Shown: piece by piece, positions 1 to 6,159 of the stretch | How the letters are laid out: every line of letters begins with the position of its first letter | How positions within the stretch are numbered: the first letter of the stretch is position 1 | Source: Campylobacteraceae bacterium | GTDB lineage: Bacteria; Campylobacterota; Campylobacteria; Campylobacterales; Sulfurovaceae | Length of the DNA stretch: 10,171 bases | Direction of reading: 5' to 3' | Assembly: GCA_027022775.1 (NCBI GenBank) | Contig: JALVXO010000139.1 | Location: 1-10,171, forward strand | Notes under the pieces: model-generated | The model's database searches: none | The model's input: only the letters and a program-made list of their open reading frames with translations | What the model was told of the DNA's origin: nothing | Position numbers and translations under genes: made by a program

Positions 1-504
1 CGTTTTGGAAATGTGCTAGGCAGCAGCGGTTCGGTTATTCCTAAATTTAAAGAGCAAATCGCCAAAGGCGGTCCTGTTACCGTAACACACCCCGAAATTA
101 CAAGATACTTTATGCTAATCCCCGAAGCGTGCGAACTTGTGCTCCAAGCTGGAGCAATAGGCAAAGGGGGCGAAATTTTTATTCTGGATATGGGCGAACC
201 GGTTAAGATAGTCGATTTAGCAAAAAAAATGATAGAGTTAAGCGGAAAAGAGGGGATTAAAATAGAGTTTATAGGTTTAAGACCCGGAGAAAAACTTTAT
301 GAAGAGCTGCTTTTGGATGAGAGCGATAAAGAGACAAAATACAGTTCCATTTTCATAGCAAAACCGACAACTGTAGATATAAAAGAGTTAAAAAAAGATA
401 TACAAAAACTTCTAGAAAACAGTAATAAAATAGAAATTTTAAAAAAGATTGTTCCAGAATTTAACCACAATAAATTTACACCCCAAAAAAATAAAAAAAC
501 TTGA
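1..504 (+). CDS. Nucleotide-sugar 4,6-dehydratase/epimerase, CapD/FlaA1/PglF family (3' part)
   Basis: This is the C-terminal 167 residues of a polysaccharide-biosynthesis dehydratase; the reading frame is open from base 1, so the start lies outside the window. Family members remove water from UDP-GlcNAc-type sugars as a first step toward modified sugars for glycoproteins, flagellin or surface polysaccharide. Visible family signatures are RFGNVLGSSGSV at the edge, the ITRYFMLIPEA block, GKGGEIFILDMGEPVKI, and the near-terminal RPGEKLYEELL. The NAD-binding Rossmann motif and catalytic residues would be upstream and cannot be checked. The last 20 or so residues are lysine- and asparagine-rich and look like a non-conserved tail. 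PglF, WbpM, FlaA1 and PseB-like enzymes share these blocks, so I give the family and not the exact sugar product. The family call is firm; the pathway is not. Confidence 0.93.
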   Translation, partial: RFGNVLGSSGSVIPKFKEQIAKGGPVTVTHPEITRYFMLIPEACELVLQAGAIGKGGEIFILDMGEPVKIVDLAKKMIELSGKEGIKIEFIGLRPGEKLYEELLLDESDKETKYSSIFIAKPTTVDIKELKKDIQKLLENSNKIEILKKIVPEFNHNKFTPQKNKKT

Positions 505-600
505 CATCTCTTTAACACTACTTTTGTATTTAAAACTTAATTTAAGCCCATATTAAAGATAAAAAAATTATAATAATCACATATTTTGGACATAAATTAA

Positions 601-632
601 CAGAACTAATATTTGGTTCTGACATTTTTTTT
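601..632 (+). terminator. Weak terminator-like hairpin after the dehydratase gene
   Basis: A 6-bp perfect stem (CAGAAC at 601-606 with GTTCTG at 616-621) encloses a 9-base loop and is followed after three bases by eight T residues (625-632). It lies about 100 bases past the dehydratase stop and just upstream of the next gene's promoter. The stem is short, so this may instead be an operator or chance. The placement and T-run are what favour a terminator. Confidence 0.4.
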
Positions 633-650
633 ATATATAACTGTATAATA

Positions 651-659
651 TGCTATAAT
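651..659 (+). promoter_or_regulatory. Extended -10 promoter for the hybrid-kinase-like gene
   Basis: TGCTATAAT is a perfect extended -10 element (TG, one base, TATAAT). It lies 29 bases before the GTG start and is preceded by a T-rich stretch (625-640) instead of a clear -35 box. This is the usual shape of the main sigma-factor promoter in Campylobacter and Helicobacter. The transcript would start near 666, giving a leader of a little over 20 bases. Confidence 0.6.
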
Positions 660-688
660 CAAATAAGTTCGTACAAAAGGCAGCTGTT

Positions 689-2506
689 GTGATATTAGAG
701 AAAAAAGAGAACAATAACCCACTATTTAACCATTACAGTAATAAAGTAACCCTTTTTTATTCAATAAAACGGTTAAATCAAAAAATAGAAAATTTAGAGA
801 ATAAAAAGAGAAAATTTCCTTTTTTTAACACTTTTGACGAGCAGCACAAAAATGACTTTAAAGATACACAAAAACTTTTCTCTTTTTTAAACAGTGAAAT
901 AGATAAAGATATTTGTGAATTGGAAAAATTCTCTTTTGATGAATTTATCCAAGAGAGCAAAGATTTAGAAATTTTAACAAATGTAAAAATAGACAGAGAA
1001 AATATTCCAGAAAAAACAGTGCTGGGAAATAAAAAAATTATTCAATCGATACTTTACCTTTTGGTAAAACTTCAAACTGTAGAGTTTAAATTAAAAAAGG
1101 CATCGGTTAAATTCAATATTAATGAGCAGAAAAAAGAGATGGAAATTTCAATCCCGCAGCTGTTAAGCTTTAATAAATATCAAAAAGAGAGTACGCTTTA
1201 CGGTTTTAAACCGAAATATATAAAGCATTTAAACAGATATTTTGGCATCTATCTATATTTTGCAAACAAACTGGCAAAAAAAATCGACGGCAAATTAAAA
1301 ATTGAACCCATAAATGGCAAATATAAAATTTCTCTGCAGTTCCCTGTTAATATTGACGAGACTCCGCAAATAACCCACCAAGATGTAAAAGAGCATATAA
1401 ATATCTACAGCGGCAAAAAAATTTTAATATATGCTTCAAGTATGTATATGTCAAATAAAATAAAAAATCAATTAAACCGGTACAATTTTGATGCAGATGT
1501 AGAGGTAGCTGATAAATCCGGCGAACATATCCCAAATTTTATAAATTACGATTTGGCAATTATAGACAGCAGTTTGTTAAACTCCAATTTTATTAACTAC
1601 TTAACCGACATAAAAAGAGATAAAGATTTAAAAGTGCTGCTGTTAATTAACAGCGAAAGCGATTTGGTTATAGCAAATGATATTCAAGATGCCGCTCTAA
1701 AAAAAGGTTTTGATGAAAGTGAACTGTATAACAGCGTAATAAAACTGTTTGAACACAAAAGAAAGCATTTAAAAACAGCTAAAGAGACAGAAAACATTGA
1801 ACTCAATAGCGATGTAAAAATTTTAATTGCAGATGATGATACTATAAATTTAAAAATTTTAAAACATCTCCTTTTGCAGTACTCAATTGAGGTAGATACT
1901 GCAAAAGACGGCATAGAGGTTTTAAAAAAACTTGAAAACAGCAGTTACGACATGATAATATTAGACAGTTATATGCCTAAAATGGATGGATATAAAACCG
2001 CATTGGCAATTAGACGCAATAAAGAGTTTGACTCTATTCCCCTTATATTGCATTCAGGGTTTTCTTTAAGCAAAAACAGTGTAAATGAAATATTCAAATA
2101 TGGATTTGACTCATATCTGCCTAAACCATTTTCTAAAAGAGAACTGAATGCCACTTTAAAAAGATATCTGCCGTATAATAAAATAAAAAACAGCAATCTG
2201 TTAACAGATGAAACACTGCTGAATAAAAAAATTAAAAAGTTTTTAGCTCTTTTTGAAGATATAGACGAGCTTCTTCAAAAGTATATTTTAAACAGAGAAT
2301 ATGAAAAACTGCTTTCTCTTTTACAAGATATAAAAAGCGAACTTGTAGGGATAGATTCAAAAAATTTAACAGGTTATATTGCAGAAGTGGAAGAGAGCAT
2401 AAAATACTCAAACAGTTTAGAGAACAGTCTGGCAAATGCTTTCTTGCTTAAATTTAAAAATACAATTCACTATTTTAAACTCAAAACAGAAAAAAGCGCC
2501 GATTAA
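689..2506 (+). CDS. Degenerate hybrid histidine-kinase-like protein with one canonical receiver domain
   Basis: The 605-residue protein starts at GTG, with AAAAGG (675-680) eight bases upstream; no better start follows a stop at 656-658. It has no signal peptide or membrane segment. Domains, inferred by motif: residues about 60-220 resemble a kinase core, with an FSFDEFI linker, VLGN at 111-114 as in the start of HATPase domains, and GIYLYFANKLAKKIDGKL resembling the GLGLAI region. No phosphoacceptor-histidine motif (HE.R.PL) or N-box asparagine is visible. Residues about 242-352 look like a receiver: D293 and K339 are at the right places but the acidic pair is missing. Residues 375-495 are a canonical receiver with D382/D383, phospho-acceptor D426, S456 and K479. 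Residues about 510-595 look like an HPt domain, with Q546 where histidine is expected. It is therefore probably a phosphorylation-sensing scaffold, not an active kinase. Its partner and signal are unknown. Confidence 0.85.
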   Translation: MILEKKENNNPLFNHYSNKVTLFYSIKRLNQKIENLENKKRKFPFFNTFDEQHKNDFKDTQKLFSFLNSEIDKDICELEKFSFDEFIQESKDLEILTNVKIDRENIPEKTVLGNKKIIQSILYLLVKLQTVEFKLKKASVKFNINEQKKEMEISIPQLLSFNKYQKESTLYGFKPKYIKHLNRYFGIYLYFANKLAKKIDGKLKIEPINGKYKISLQFPVNIDETPQITHQDVKEHINIYSGKKILIYASSMYMSNKIKNQLNRYNFDADVEVADKSGEHIPNFINYDLAIIDSSLLNSNFINYLTDIKRDKDLKVLLLINSESDLVIANDIQDAALKKGFDESELYNSVIKLFEHKRKHLKTAKETENIELNSDVKILIADDDTINLKILKHLLLQYSIEVDTAKDGIEVLKKLENSSYDMIILDSYMPKMDGYKTALAIRRNKEFDSIPLILHSGFSLSKNSVNEIFKYGFDSYLPKPFSKRELNATLKRYLPYNKIKNSNLLTDETLLNKKIKKFLALFEDIDELLQKYILNREYEKLLSLLQDIKSELVGIDSKNLTGYIAEVEESIKYSNSLENSLANAFLLKFKNTIHYFKLKTEKSAD

Positions 2507-2508
2507 GA

Positions 2509-2533
2509 AATATACCAATTAAATTGGTATATT
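2509..2533. terminator. Inverted repeat between convergent genes
   Basis: A perfect 12-bp inverted repeat with one central base (arms 2509-2520 and 2522-2533) sits between the kinase-like stop at 2506 and the convergent hypothetical gene, whose last codons it includes. As RNA it would give an 8-bp A/U-rich stem with one CC/GG step and a 9-base loop on either strand. Neither side has a real U-tract, so it may be a weak bidirectional terminator or an RNA-stability hairpin. Confidence 0.5.
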
Positions 2534-2992
2534 GGTAAACTCCTCTCTCCCTTTAAGAGCATCAATTTTTTGCAAAAATTTATTGTAAAAAGATGAATTT
2601 TTATAGTGCTGCAAAATTTTTAAAGCTTCTGCCAGCTTATTTTTAGGCAAATAGTTGTGCTCCACCCCCATAATAACTGTCTGTATATAATTAATTCCAT
2701 TTGCCTCTTCATCTTTTAAAAGCTGCGTAAATCTTAAACTTAAAAGTTCATCAAAATATCCTTTTGCATCTTTCCCCAATTTATGGTTTGTCAAGATTAA
2801 ATTGTGCAAAATTACAGAAAGATTTGCATTTGCCCTTTTGCCTTTTGCCATTTTGTATAAATTGGAATAAACTTTGTTTGCCTCCTCATACATATTATTG
2901 TCAAAATATGTAGTTGCAAGCTTTAAACTCTCTTTGTAATCAATCCTCTCTTTTTTCCTTTTAGAAAAAAATTTGTTAAGCATTTTGAACAT
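2519..2992 (-). CDS. Hypothetical protein with TPR-like helical repeats
   Basis: I do not recognise this 157-residue protein. Its N-terminus is strongly basic (lysine/arginine-rich through residue 16) with no signal peptide or membrane span, suggesting a cytoplasmic protein. Residues about 19-48 (YKESLKLATTYFDNNMYEEA and on) have the size and alternating small/aromatic pattern of a tetratricopeptide helix pair. A second pair may follow around residues 58-88, and the rest is predicted helical. TPR folds usually hold protein partners, but none can be named here. The first ATG (2990-2992) is chosen over the ATG three codons later because AGAAAGG lies seven bases before it. The gene runs convergently with the kinase-like gene, so there is no operon context. 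It is likely real because it has a good ribosome site, a promoter-like element and protein-like composition. Confidence 0.75.
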   Translation of the reverse strand: MFKMLNKFFSKRKKERIDYKESLKLATTYFDNNMYEEANKVYSNLYKMAKGKRANANLSVILHNLILTNHKLGKDAKGYFDELLSLRFTQLLKDEEANGINYIQTVIMGVEHNYLPKNKLAEALKILQHYKNSSFYNKFLQKIDALKGREEFTNIPI

Positions 2993-3022
2993 AAGAACAC
3001 CTTTCTAATAGATTCTTAACCC

Positions 3023-3028
3023 ATTATA
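3023..3028 (-). promoter_or_regulatory. -10 box for the TPR-like hypothetical gene
   Basis: Reading the minus strand, a perfect TATAAT lies 30 bases upstream of the ATG at 2992. No convincing -35 box is at the standard distance; the upstream DNA is simply A/T-rich. This matches the -10-dominated promoters of the group. The predicted leader is a little over 20 bases and includes the AGAAAGG ribosome site. Confidence 0.45.
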
Positions 3029-3063
3029 GCCAATCTATAATAAAAATTAATTTATGATAAATC

Positions 3064-3077
3064 ACAAATTAATTTGT
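3064..3077. repeat. 14-bp perfect palindrome ACAAATTAATTTGT
   Basis: ACAAATT is followed directly by its reverse complement AATTTGT. It lies about 35 bases upstream of the minus-strand -10 box, where a regulator could bind. Its first ten bases recur at 3321-3330 without the second half. It could be an operator half-site pair, but in DNA this A/T-rich it could also be chance. Confidence 0.35.
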
Positions 3078-3357
3078 TAAACTTATAGATGACACCAATA
3101 TTACAAAAAATACCGCAACAATTAATAGTTGACATAATAATAACATAAAAATATTGAAATTATGTTTATTTTATGTAATAATGAAATTCTAGCATAGATT
3201 TTTGTTCTATATATAATAATAAAACATATTGACATCTATCTTTTTAACATTTTTCAAAAAAATAATATTTCAAAAATTGTATTCTATATAAAAAATATGC
3301 ATATATTTATAAATTTACAGACAAATTAATGTTTATTTAATAACCACTGTTTGTGTC

Positions 3358-3393
3358 AAATTTATCAGAAGAGCTGTATAAATTTATTTTTTT
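3358..3393 (+). terminator. Terminator-like hairpin with T-run upstream of mqnA
   Basis: AAATTTATCAG (3358-3368) pairs with CTG (3374-3376) and, after a one-base bulge, ATAAATTT (3378-3385), giving an 11-bp stem with loop AAGAG. Seven T residues follow at 3387-3393. This is a good plus-strand factor-independent terminator shape, although A/U-rich. The gene on its left is transcribed leftwards, so no known transcript ends here. It may end an unannotated small RNA or shield mqnA from stray transcription. Confidence 0.55.
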
Positions 3394-3400
3394 AAAAATA

Positions 3401-3409
3401 TGATACAAT
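3401..3409 (+). promoter_or_regulatory. Extended -10 promoter for the mqnA-lutABC operon
   Basis: TGATACAAT is an extended -10 element with one mismatch to TATAAT. It lies 23 bases before the mqnA ATG and is preceded by a T-rich tract. Transcription would begin near 3416, leaving a leader of under 20 bases that includes AGGA at 3424-3427. Confidence 0.55.
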
Positions 3410-3432
3410 TCCTATAAAAATTTAGGAACGGC

Positions 3433-4122
3433 ATGCTTATTTTTGGTTCAATATCATATTTAAATCTTTTGCCTTTTCAAATATTTATGAAAAAATATAT
3501 AAAAAGCACCCAGGTCAAACAGATAATTGCTTATAAAAAAGGGGTGCCGAGCCAAATTAATATAGATTTTAAAAAAAACAGAATCGATGCCGCTTTTATC
3601 TCAAGCATAAAAAGCAAAAATGAAAAATGTTTAAATTTAGGAATTGCAGCAAAAGGAGCGGTTTACAGCGTTTTGGCAATTCAGGGCAAAAGAGCGCCAG
3701 ATATTGAATCCGATACATCCAATGCGCTTGCCGAAATTTTAAATATTGGCGGAGAGATAATTATAGGAGACAAAGCTTTAAAATATTATCTTAAAAACAG
3801 CAACAGCCGGGATTTTAAAGATTTAAGCCTGGAGTGGTTTAAAAAAACTTCCCTGCCATTTGTATTTGCAAGGCTGTGCTATAAAAAAAATGGCAAATTA
3901 ATTAGAAAACTTGCAGCTAATTTTATTAAAACTGAGTATAAAATCCCTCAATACTATTTAAAAAAAGCGGCTAAAAACAAAAATATCACCCCGGCTGAAT
4001 TAAAATGGTATTTAAAACAGATTAATTACAAATTAAATCATAAAGAGTTAAAATCTTTAAAACTTTTCTTTAAAAAGAGGTTCCGATGGCAAAGGCAGCG
4101 CTTTTTGTCCCATGCTTTGTAA
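3433..4122 (+). CDS. mqnA: Chorismate dehydratase MqnA (menaquinone biosynthesis, futalosine pathway)
   Basis: MqnA converts chorismate to 3-enolpyruvyl-benzoate, the first committed step of the futalosine route to menaquinone used by Campylobacterota. The protein has the periplasmic-binding-protein-like fold of the MqnA/MqnD family but no export signal, so it acts in the cytoplasm. Supporting motifs are the N-terminal GSISYLNLLPF (conserved SYLN.xP pattern, N11), the GVPSQI segment near residue 38, RIDAAFISSI near residues 51-60, and LPFVFARLCYK near 141-151. At 229 residues it is shorter than many MqnA proteins; short versions are typical of Campylobacter as I recall. MqnD is the main alternative, but the N-terminal pattern fits MqnA better. 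The start has AGGA five bases upstream. Its last 12 codons overlap the start of lutA in another frame, which suggests coupled translation. Confidence 0.8.
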   Translation: MLIFGSISYLNLLPFQIFMKKYIKSTQVKQIIAYKKGVPSQINIDFKKNRIDAAFISSIKSKNEKCLNLGIAAKGAVYSVLAIQGKRAPDIESDTSNALAEILNIGGEIIIGDKALKYYLKNSNSRDFKDLSLEWFKKTSLPFVFARLCYKKNGKLIRKLAANFIKTEYKIPQYYLKKAAKNKNITPAELKWYLKQINYKLNHKELKSLKLFFKKRFRWQRQRFLSHAL

Positions 4123-4826
4123 ATTCAATCTATCCTAATGTTGCGCTTGCAACGCTTAAAATTTTGCAGGATTTGGGTTTTGAAGTTGAGTATCCGCCAA
4201 ATCAGACATGCTGCGGGCAGCCTTTTTTTAACTCCGGCTTTATAAAAGAGGCAAAAGAGCTGGCTCAAAATTTTGTTAAAAATTTTAAAAATTACGACTA
4301 CATTATCGCCCCAAGCGGCAGCTGCATCTCTATGGTAAAGGTGCACTACAGAGAGCTTCTGCCGCCAAAAGAGTTTGAAGATATCTCCAAAAAATCGTTT
4401 GAGATATGCGAATTTCTGCACGATGTTGCAAAGGTTAAAGAGTTAAATGTCTCTTTCCCTCACACAGTGGCGCTGCATCAGAGCTGCCACGGCTTGCGCG
4501 AATTGGAGCTTGGGGTTTCTAGCGAGCTTAACCTCCCCTACAACTCCAAAGTGCTTAACCTTTTAAACCTTGTTAAAGATATCAAAATTGTTCCGCTCAA
4601 AAACAGTGACGAGTGCTGCGGTTTTGGCGGGACTTTCAGTATAAACGAGAGTGAATTATCCGTAAAAATGGGGCGCGACAAACTGGCAAACTTTAAAGCA
4701 AGCGGCGCACAATTTTTAGTCGGTTATGATAATTCATGCCTGATGCATTTAGCTTCGCTGGATCCGAACCTAAAAAGCCTGCATGTTGTAGAGATTTTAG
4801 CAGGAGCAGCAAATGAGACTCTTTAA
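4086..4826 (+). CDS. lutA: L-lactate oxidation Fe-S subunit LutA (LldE/YkgE type)
   Basis: LutA is a small subunit of the LutABC complex, which oxidises L-lactate to pyruvate and passes electrons toward the respiratory chain. The 246-residue protein has the two-fold CCG-domain layout of the family: C10, then CCG at 42-44 and GSC with C80 in the first half; C134 in HQSCHG and CCGFGG from 177 in the second. The cysteines of these domains typically bind an iron-sulfur cluster, as in heterodisulfide reductase subunit B and glycolate oxidase GlcF. Length matches YkgE-like proteins (about 240). The ATG has AGAGG five bases upstream and lies 37 bases inside mqnA; its own 3' end overlaps lutB by 14 bases. 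Both overlaps point to one coupled transcript. The family call is firm; lactate as the substrate is inferred from the complete three-gene set. Confidence 0.92.
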   Translation: MAKAALFVPCFVNSIYPNVALATLKILQDLGFEVEYPPNQTCCGQPFFNSGFIKEAKELAQNFVKNFKNYDYIIAPSGSCISMVKVHYRELLPPKEFEDISKKSFEICEFLHDVAKVKELNVSFPHTVALHQSCHGLRELELGVSSELNLPYNSKVLNLLNLVKDIKIVPLKNSDECCGFGGTFSINESELSVKMGRDKLANFKASGAQFLVGYDNSCLMHLASLDPNLKSLHVVEILAGAANETL

Positions 4827-6102
4827 CGATACCGACTGGTTAAACAGAGCCCTTTGGTATGTCCGCAAAAAGAGAGATGCTGCTGCAAAATCGGTGCCGG
4901 AGTGGGAAGAGTTGCGCAAAGCTGCTTCGAATATTAAAGCGCACACAATCACCCATTTAGACAGATATCTTGAAGAGTTTGAAAAAAATGCCCTAAAAAA
5001 CGGGATTAAAGTGCACTGGGCGATAGATGCAAAAGAGCACAACCGCATAGTTGAATCGATTTTGCAAAAATTTGGCGCTAAAAAGATTGTAAAAAGCAAA
5101 TCGATGCTGACTGAAGAGTGCGAACTTAATCCGTATCTGGAGAACAGGGGCTATGAGGTTATAGATACCGACCTTGGCGAGCGGATTGTTCAATTGGCTA
5201 AACAGAAACCTTCGCATATTGTTCTGCCCGCTATACACTTAAAAAAAGAGCAGGTAGCAGAAATCTTTAAGCAAAACAGCAGCGACCCCACTTACTTAAC
5301 CGGTGTGGCAAGAGAGCAGCTTCGGAAACATTTTGAGAGTGCAGATGCAGCAATTACCGGGGTTAATTTTGCCATTGCAAATGAGGGGGCGTTTGTTGTC
5401 TGCACAAATGAGGGCAATGCCGATTTGGGGACATCTTTGGCAAAAGTGCATATTGCGGTTATGGGAATAGAGAAAATTGTGCCGACACTGCAGGATTTAG
5501 GGGTCTTTTTAAGGCTTTTGGCAAGAAGTGCCACAGGGCAGGCGATAACAACCTACAGCTCTATTTTTAAAAAACCTAGCGAAGGAAAAGAGATTCATTT
5601 AATAATTGTAGATAACGGCAGAAGCAAAATTTTAAGCGAAACAAAATTTACAAATGCCCTTAAATGCATCCGCTGCGGGGCGTGCATGAACACCTGCCCG
5701 GTCTTTAGAAGAAGCGGCGGGCATGAGTATAATTATGTGATTCCAGGCCCTATTGGCAGCTGCCTGGGAGCGGCGCGCGATATTAAAAAGCACGGCAAGA
5801 TGGCATTTGCCTCTACTCTTTGCGGCAGCTGCGACAATGTCTGCCCGGTAAAAATAGATTTGCATGAACAGCTGCTTGCTTTAAGGGGTAAATATAAAGA
5901 GGCGGTATCGGAGCGAAAAGATAAATTTTACAAACTTGCCTTTGTAATACTCAAATACCCGCTTCTTTACAAAGCGGCTACAAAGATTTTGCAATTTATG
6001 CCGCACTCCTTTTACAAAAAAGCATGGGGAAGCAGCCGCACAGTGCCAAAAGCGGCGAAAAAAAGTTTTAGTGAAATATATAAAGAAAGGATTGAGGGTT
6101 GA
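4813..6102 (+). CDS. lutB: L-lactate oxidation Fe-S subunit LutB (LldF/YkgF type)
   Basis: LutB is the large subunit of the LutABC lactate-oxidising complex. The 429-residue protein has an N-terminal LUD domain (about residues 55-280, including AITGVNFAIANEGAFVV and the TNEGNADLG segment). A ferredoxin-like region follows: C285, C288, C291 and C295-P, then C337, C340 and C344-P. These are the usual ligands for two 4Fe-4S clusters, and C317 is an additional nearby cysteine where I expect a non-cysteine residue in relatives. The C-terminal 70 residues, ending with the WGSSR...KKSF pattern, match the usual LutB tail, so the protein is complete although shorter than the roughly 470 residues of E. 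coli YkgF. The ATG has AGGAG six bases upstream and overlaps the lutA end. It is cytoplasmic or peripherally membrane-associated; no membrane spans are seen. Confidence 0.93.
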   Translation: MRLFNDTDWLNRALWYVRKKRDAAAKSVPEWEELRKAASNIKAHTITHLDRYLEEFEKNALKNGIKVHWAIDAKEHNRIVESILQKFGAKKIVKSKSMLTEECELNPYLENRGYEVIDTDLGERIVQLAKQKPSHIVLPAIHLKKEQVAEIFKQNSSDPTYLTGVAREQLRKHFESADAAITGVNFAIANEGAFVVCTNEGNADLGTSLAKVHIAVMGIEKIVPTLQDLGVFLRLLARSATGQAITTYSSIFKKPSEGKEIHLIIVDNGRSKILSETKFTNALKCIRCGACMNTCPVFRRSGGHEYNYVIPGPIGSCLGAARDIKKHGKMAFASTLCGSCDNVCPVKIDLHEQLLALRGKYKEAVSERKDKFYKLAFVILKYPLLYKAATKILQFMPHSFYKKAWGSSRTVPKAAKKSFSEIYKERIEG

Positions 6103-6147
6103 GGTTTTAGAGGAAGTTATTTAGCTTTATACTTTTTTACATTGTGC

Positions 6148-6152
6148 AAGGA
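6148..6152 (+). promoter_or_regulatory. Ribosome binding site that fixes the lutC start
   Basis: AAGGA sits seven bases before the ATG at 6160. An in-frame TTG lies upstream at 6142, but it has no ribosome site of its own and would place this AAGGA inside the gene. The ATG is therefore the likely start. Confidence 0.75.
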
Positions 6153-6159
6153 ATTTAAC

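Larger units (their letters stand above)
2993..3432. other. 440-bp A/T-rich intergenic region between divergent genes
   Basis: No gene of convincing length or coding character is seen on either strand. The region contains a -10 box for each flanking gene, a 14-bp perfect palindrome (3064-3077), an A/T-only-core inverted repeat (ACATAAAA 3143-3150 with TTTTATGT 3169-3176), two TTGACAT copies exactly 100 bases apart (3129-3135 and 3229-3235), a TATAAT at 3212-3217, and a terminator-like hairpin at 3358-3393. It is long for an otherwise compact genome and could hide a small RNA, but its A/T richness makes chance motifs common. Confidence 0.7.

Noticed and set aside
3143..3176. 8-bp A/T-rich inverted repeat as a terminator or operator
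   Set aside because: The stem has a single G/C pair, an 18-base loop and no T-run, so it cannot be told from chance.
4125..4421. A 98-codon minus-strand open frame inside lutA
   Set aside because: It lies wholly opposite conserved LutA codons, including the CCG motif region, and resembles nothing.
6142..6159. Upstream TTG start for lutC adding six residues
   Set aside because: It lacks its own ribosome site, and AAGGA at 6148-6152 is placed correctly for the ATG at 6160.
6103..6159. Possible frameshift joining lutB to lutC or a tiny gene in the 57-base gap
   Set aside because: LutB ends with its normal family tail, the gap has stops in the relevant frames, and lutC has its own ribosome site.
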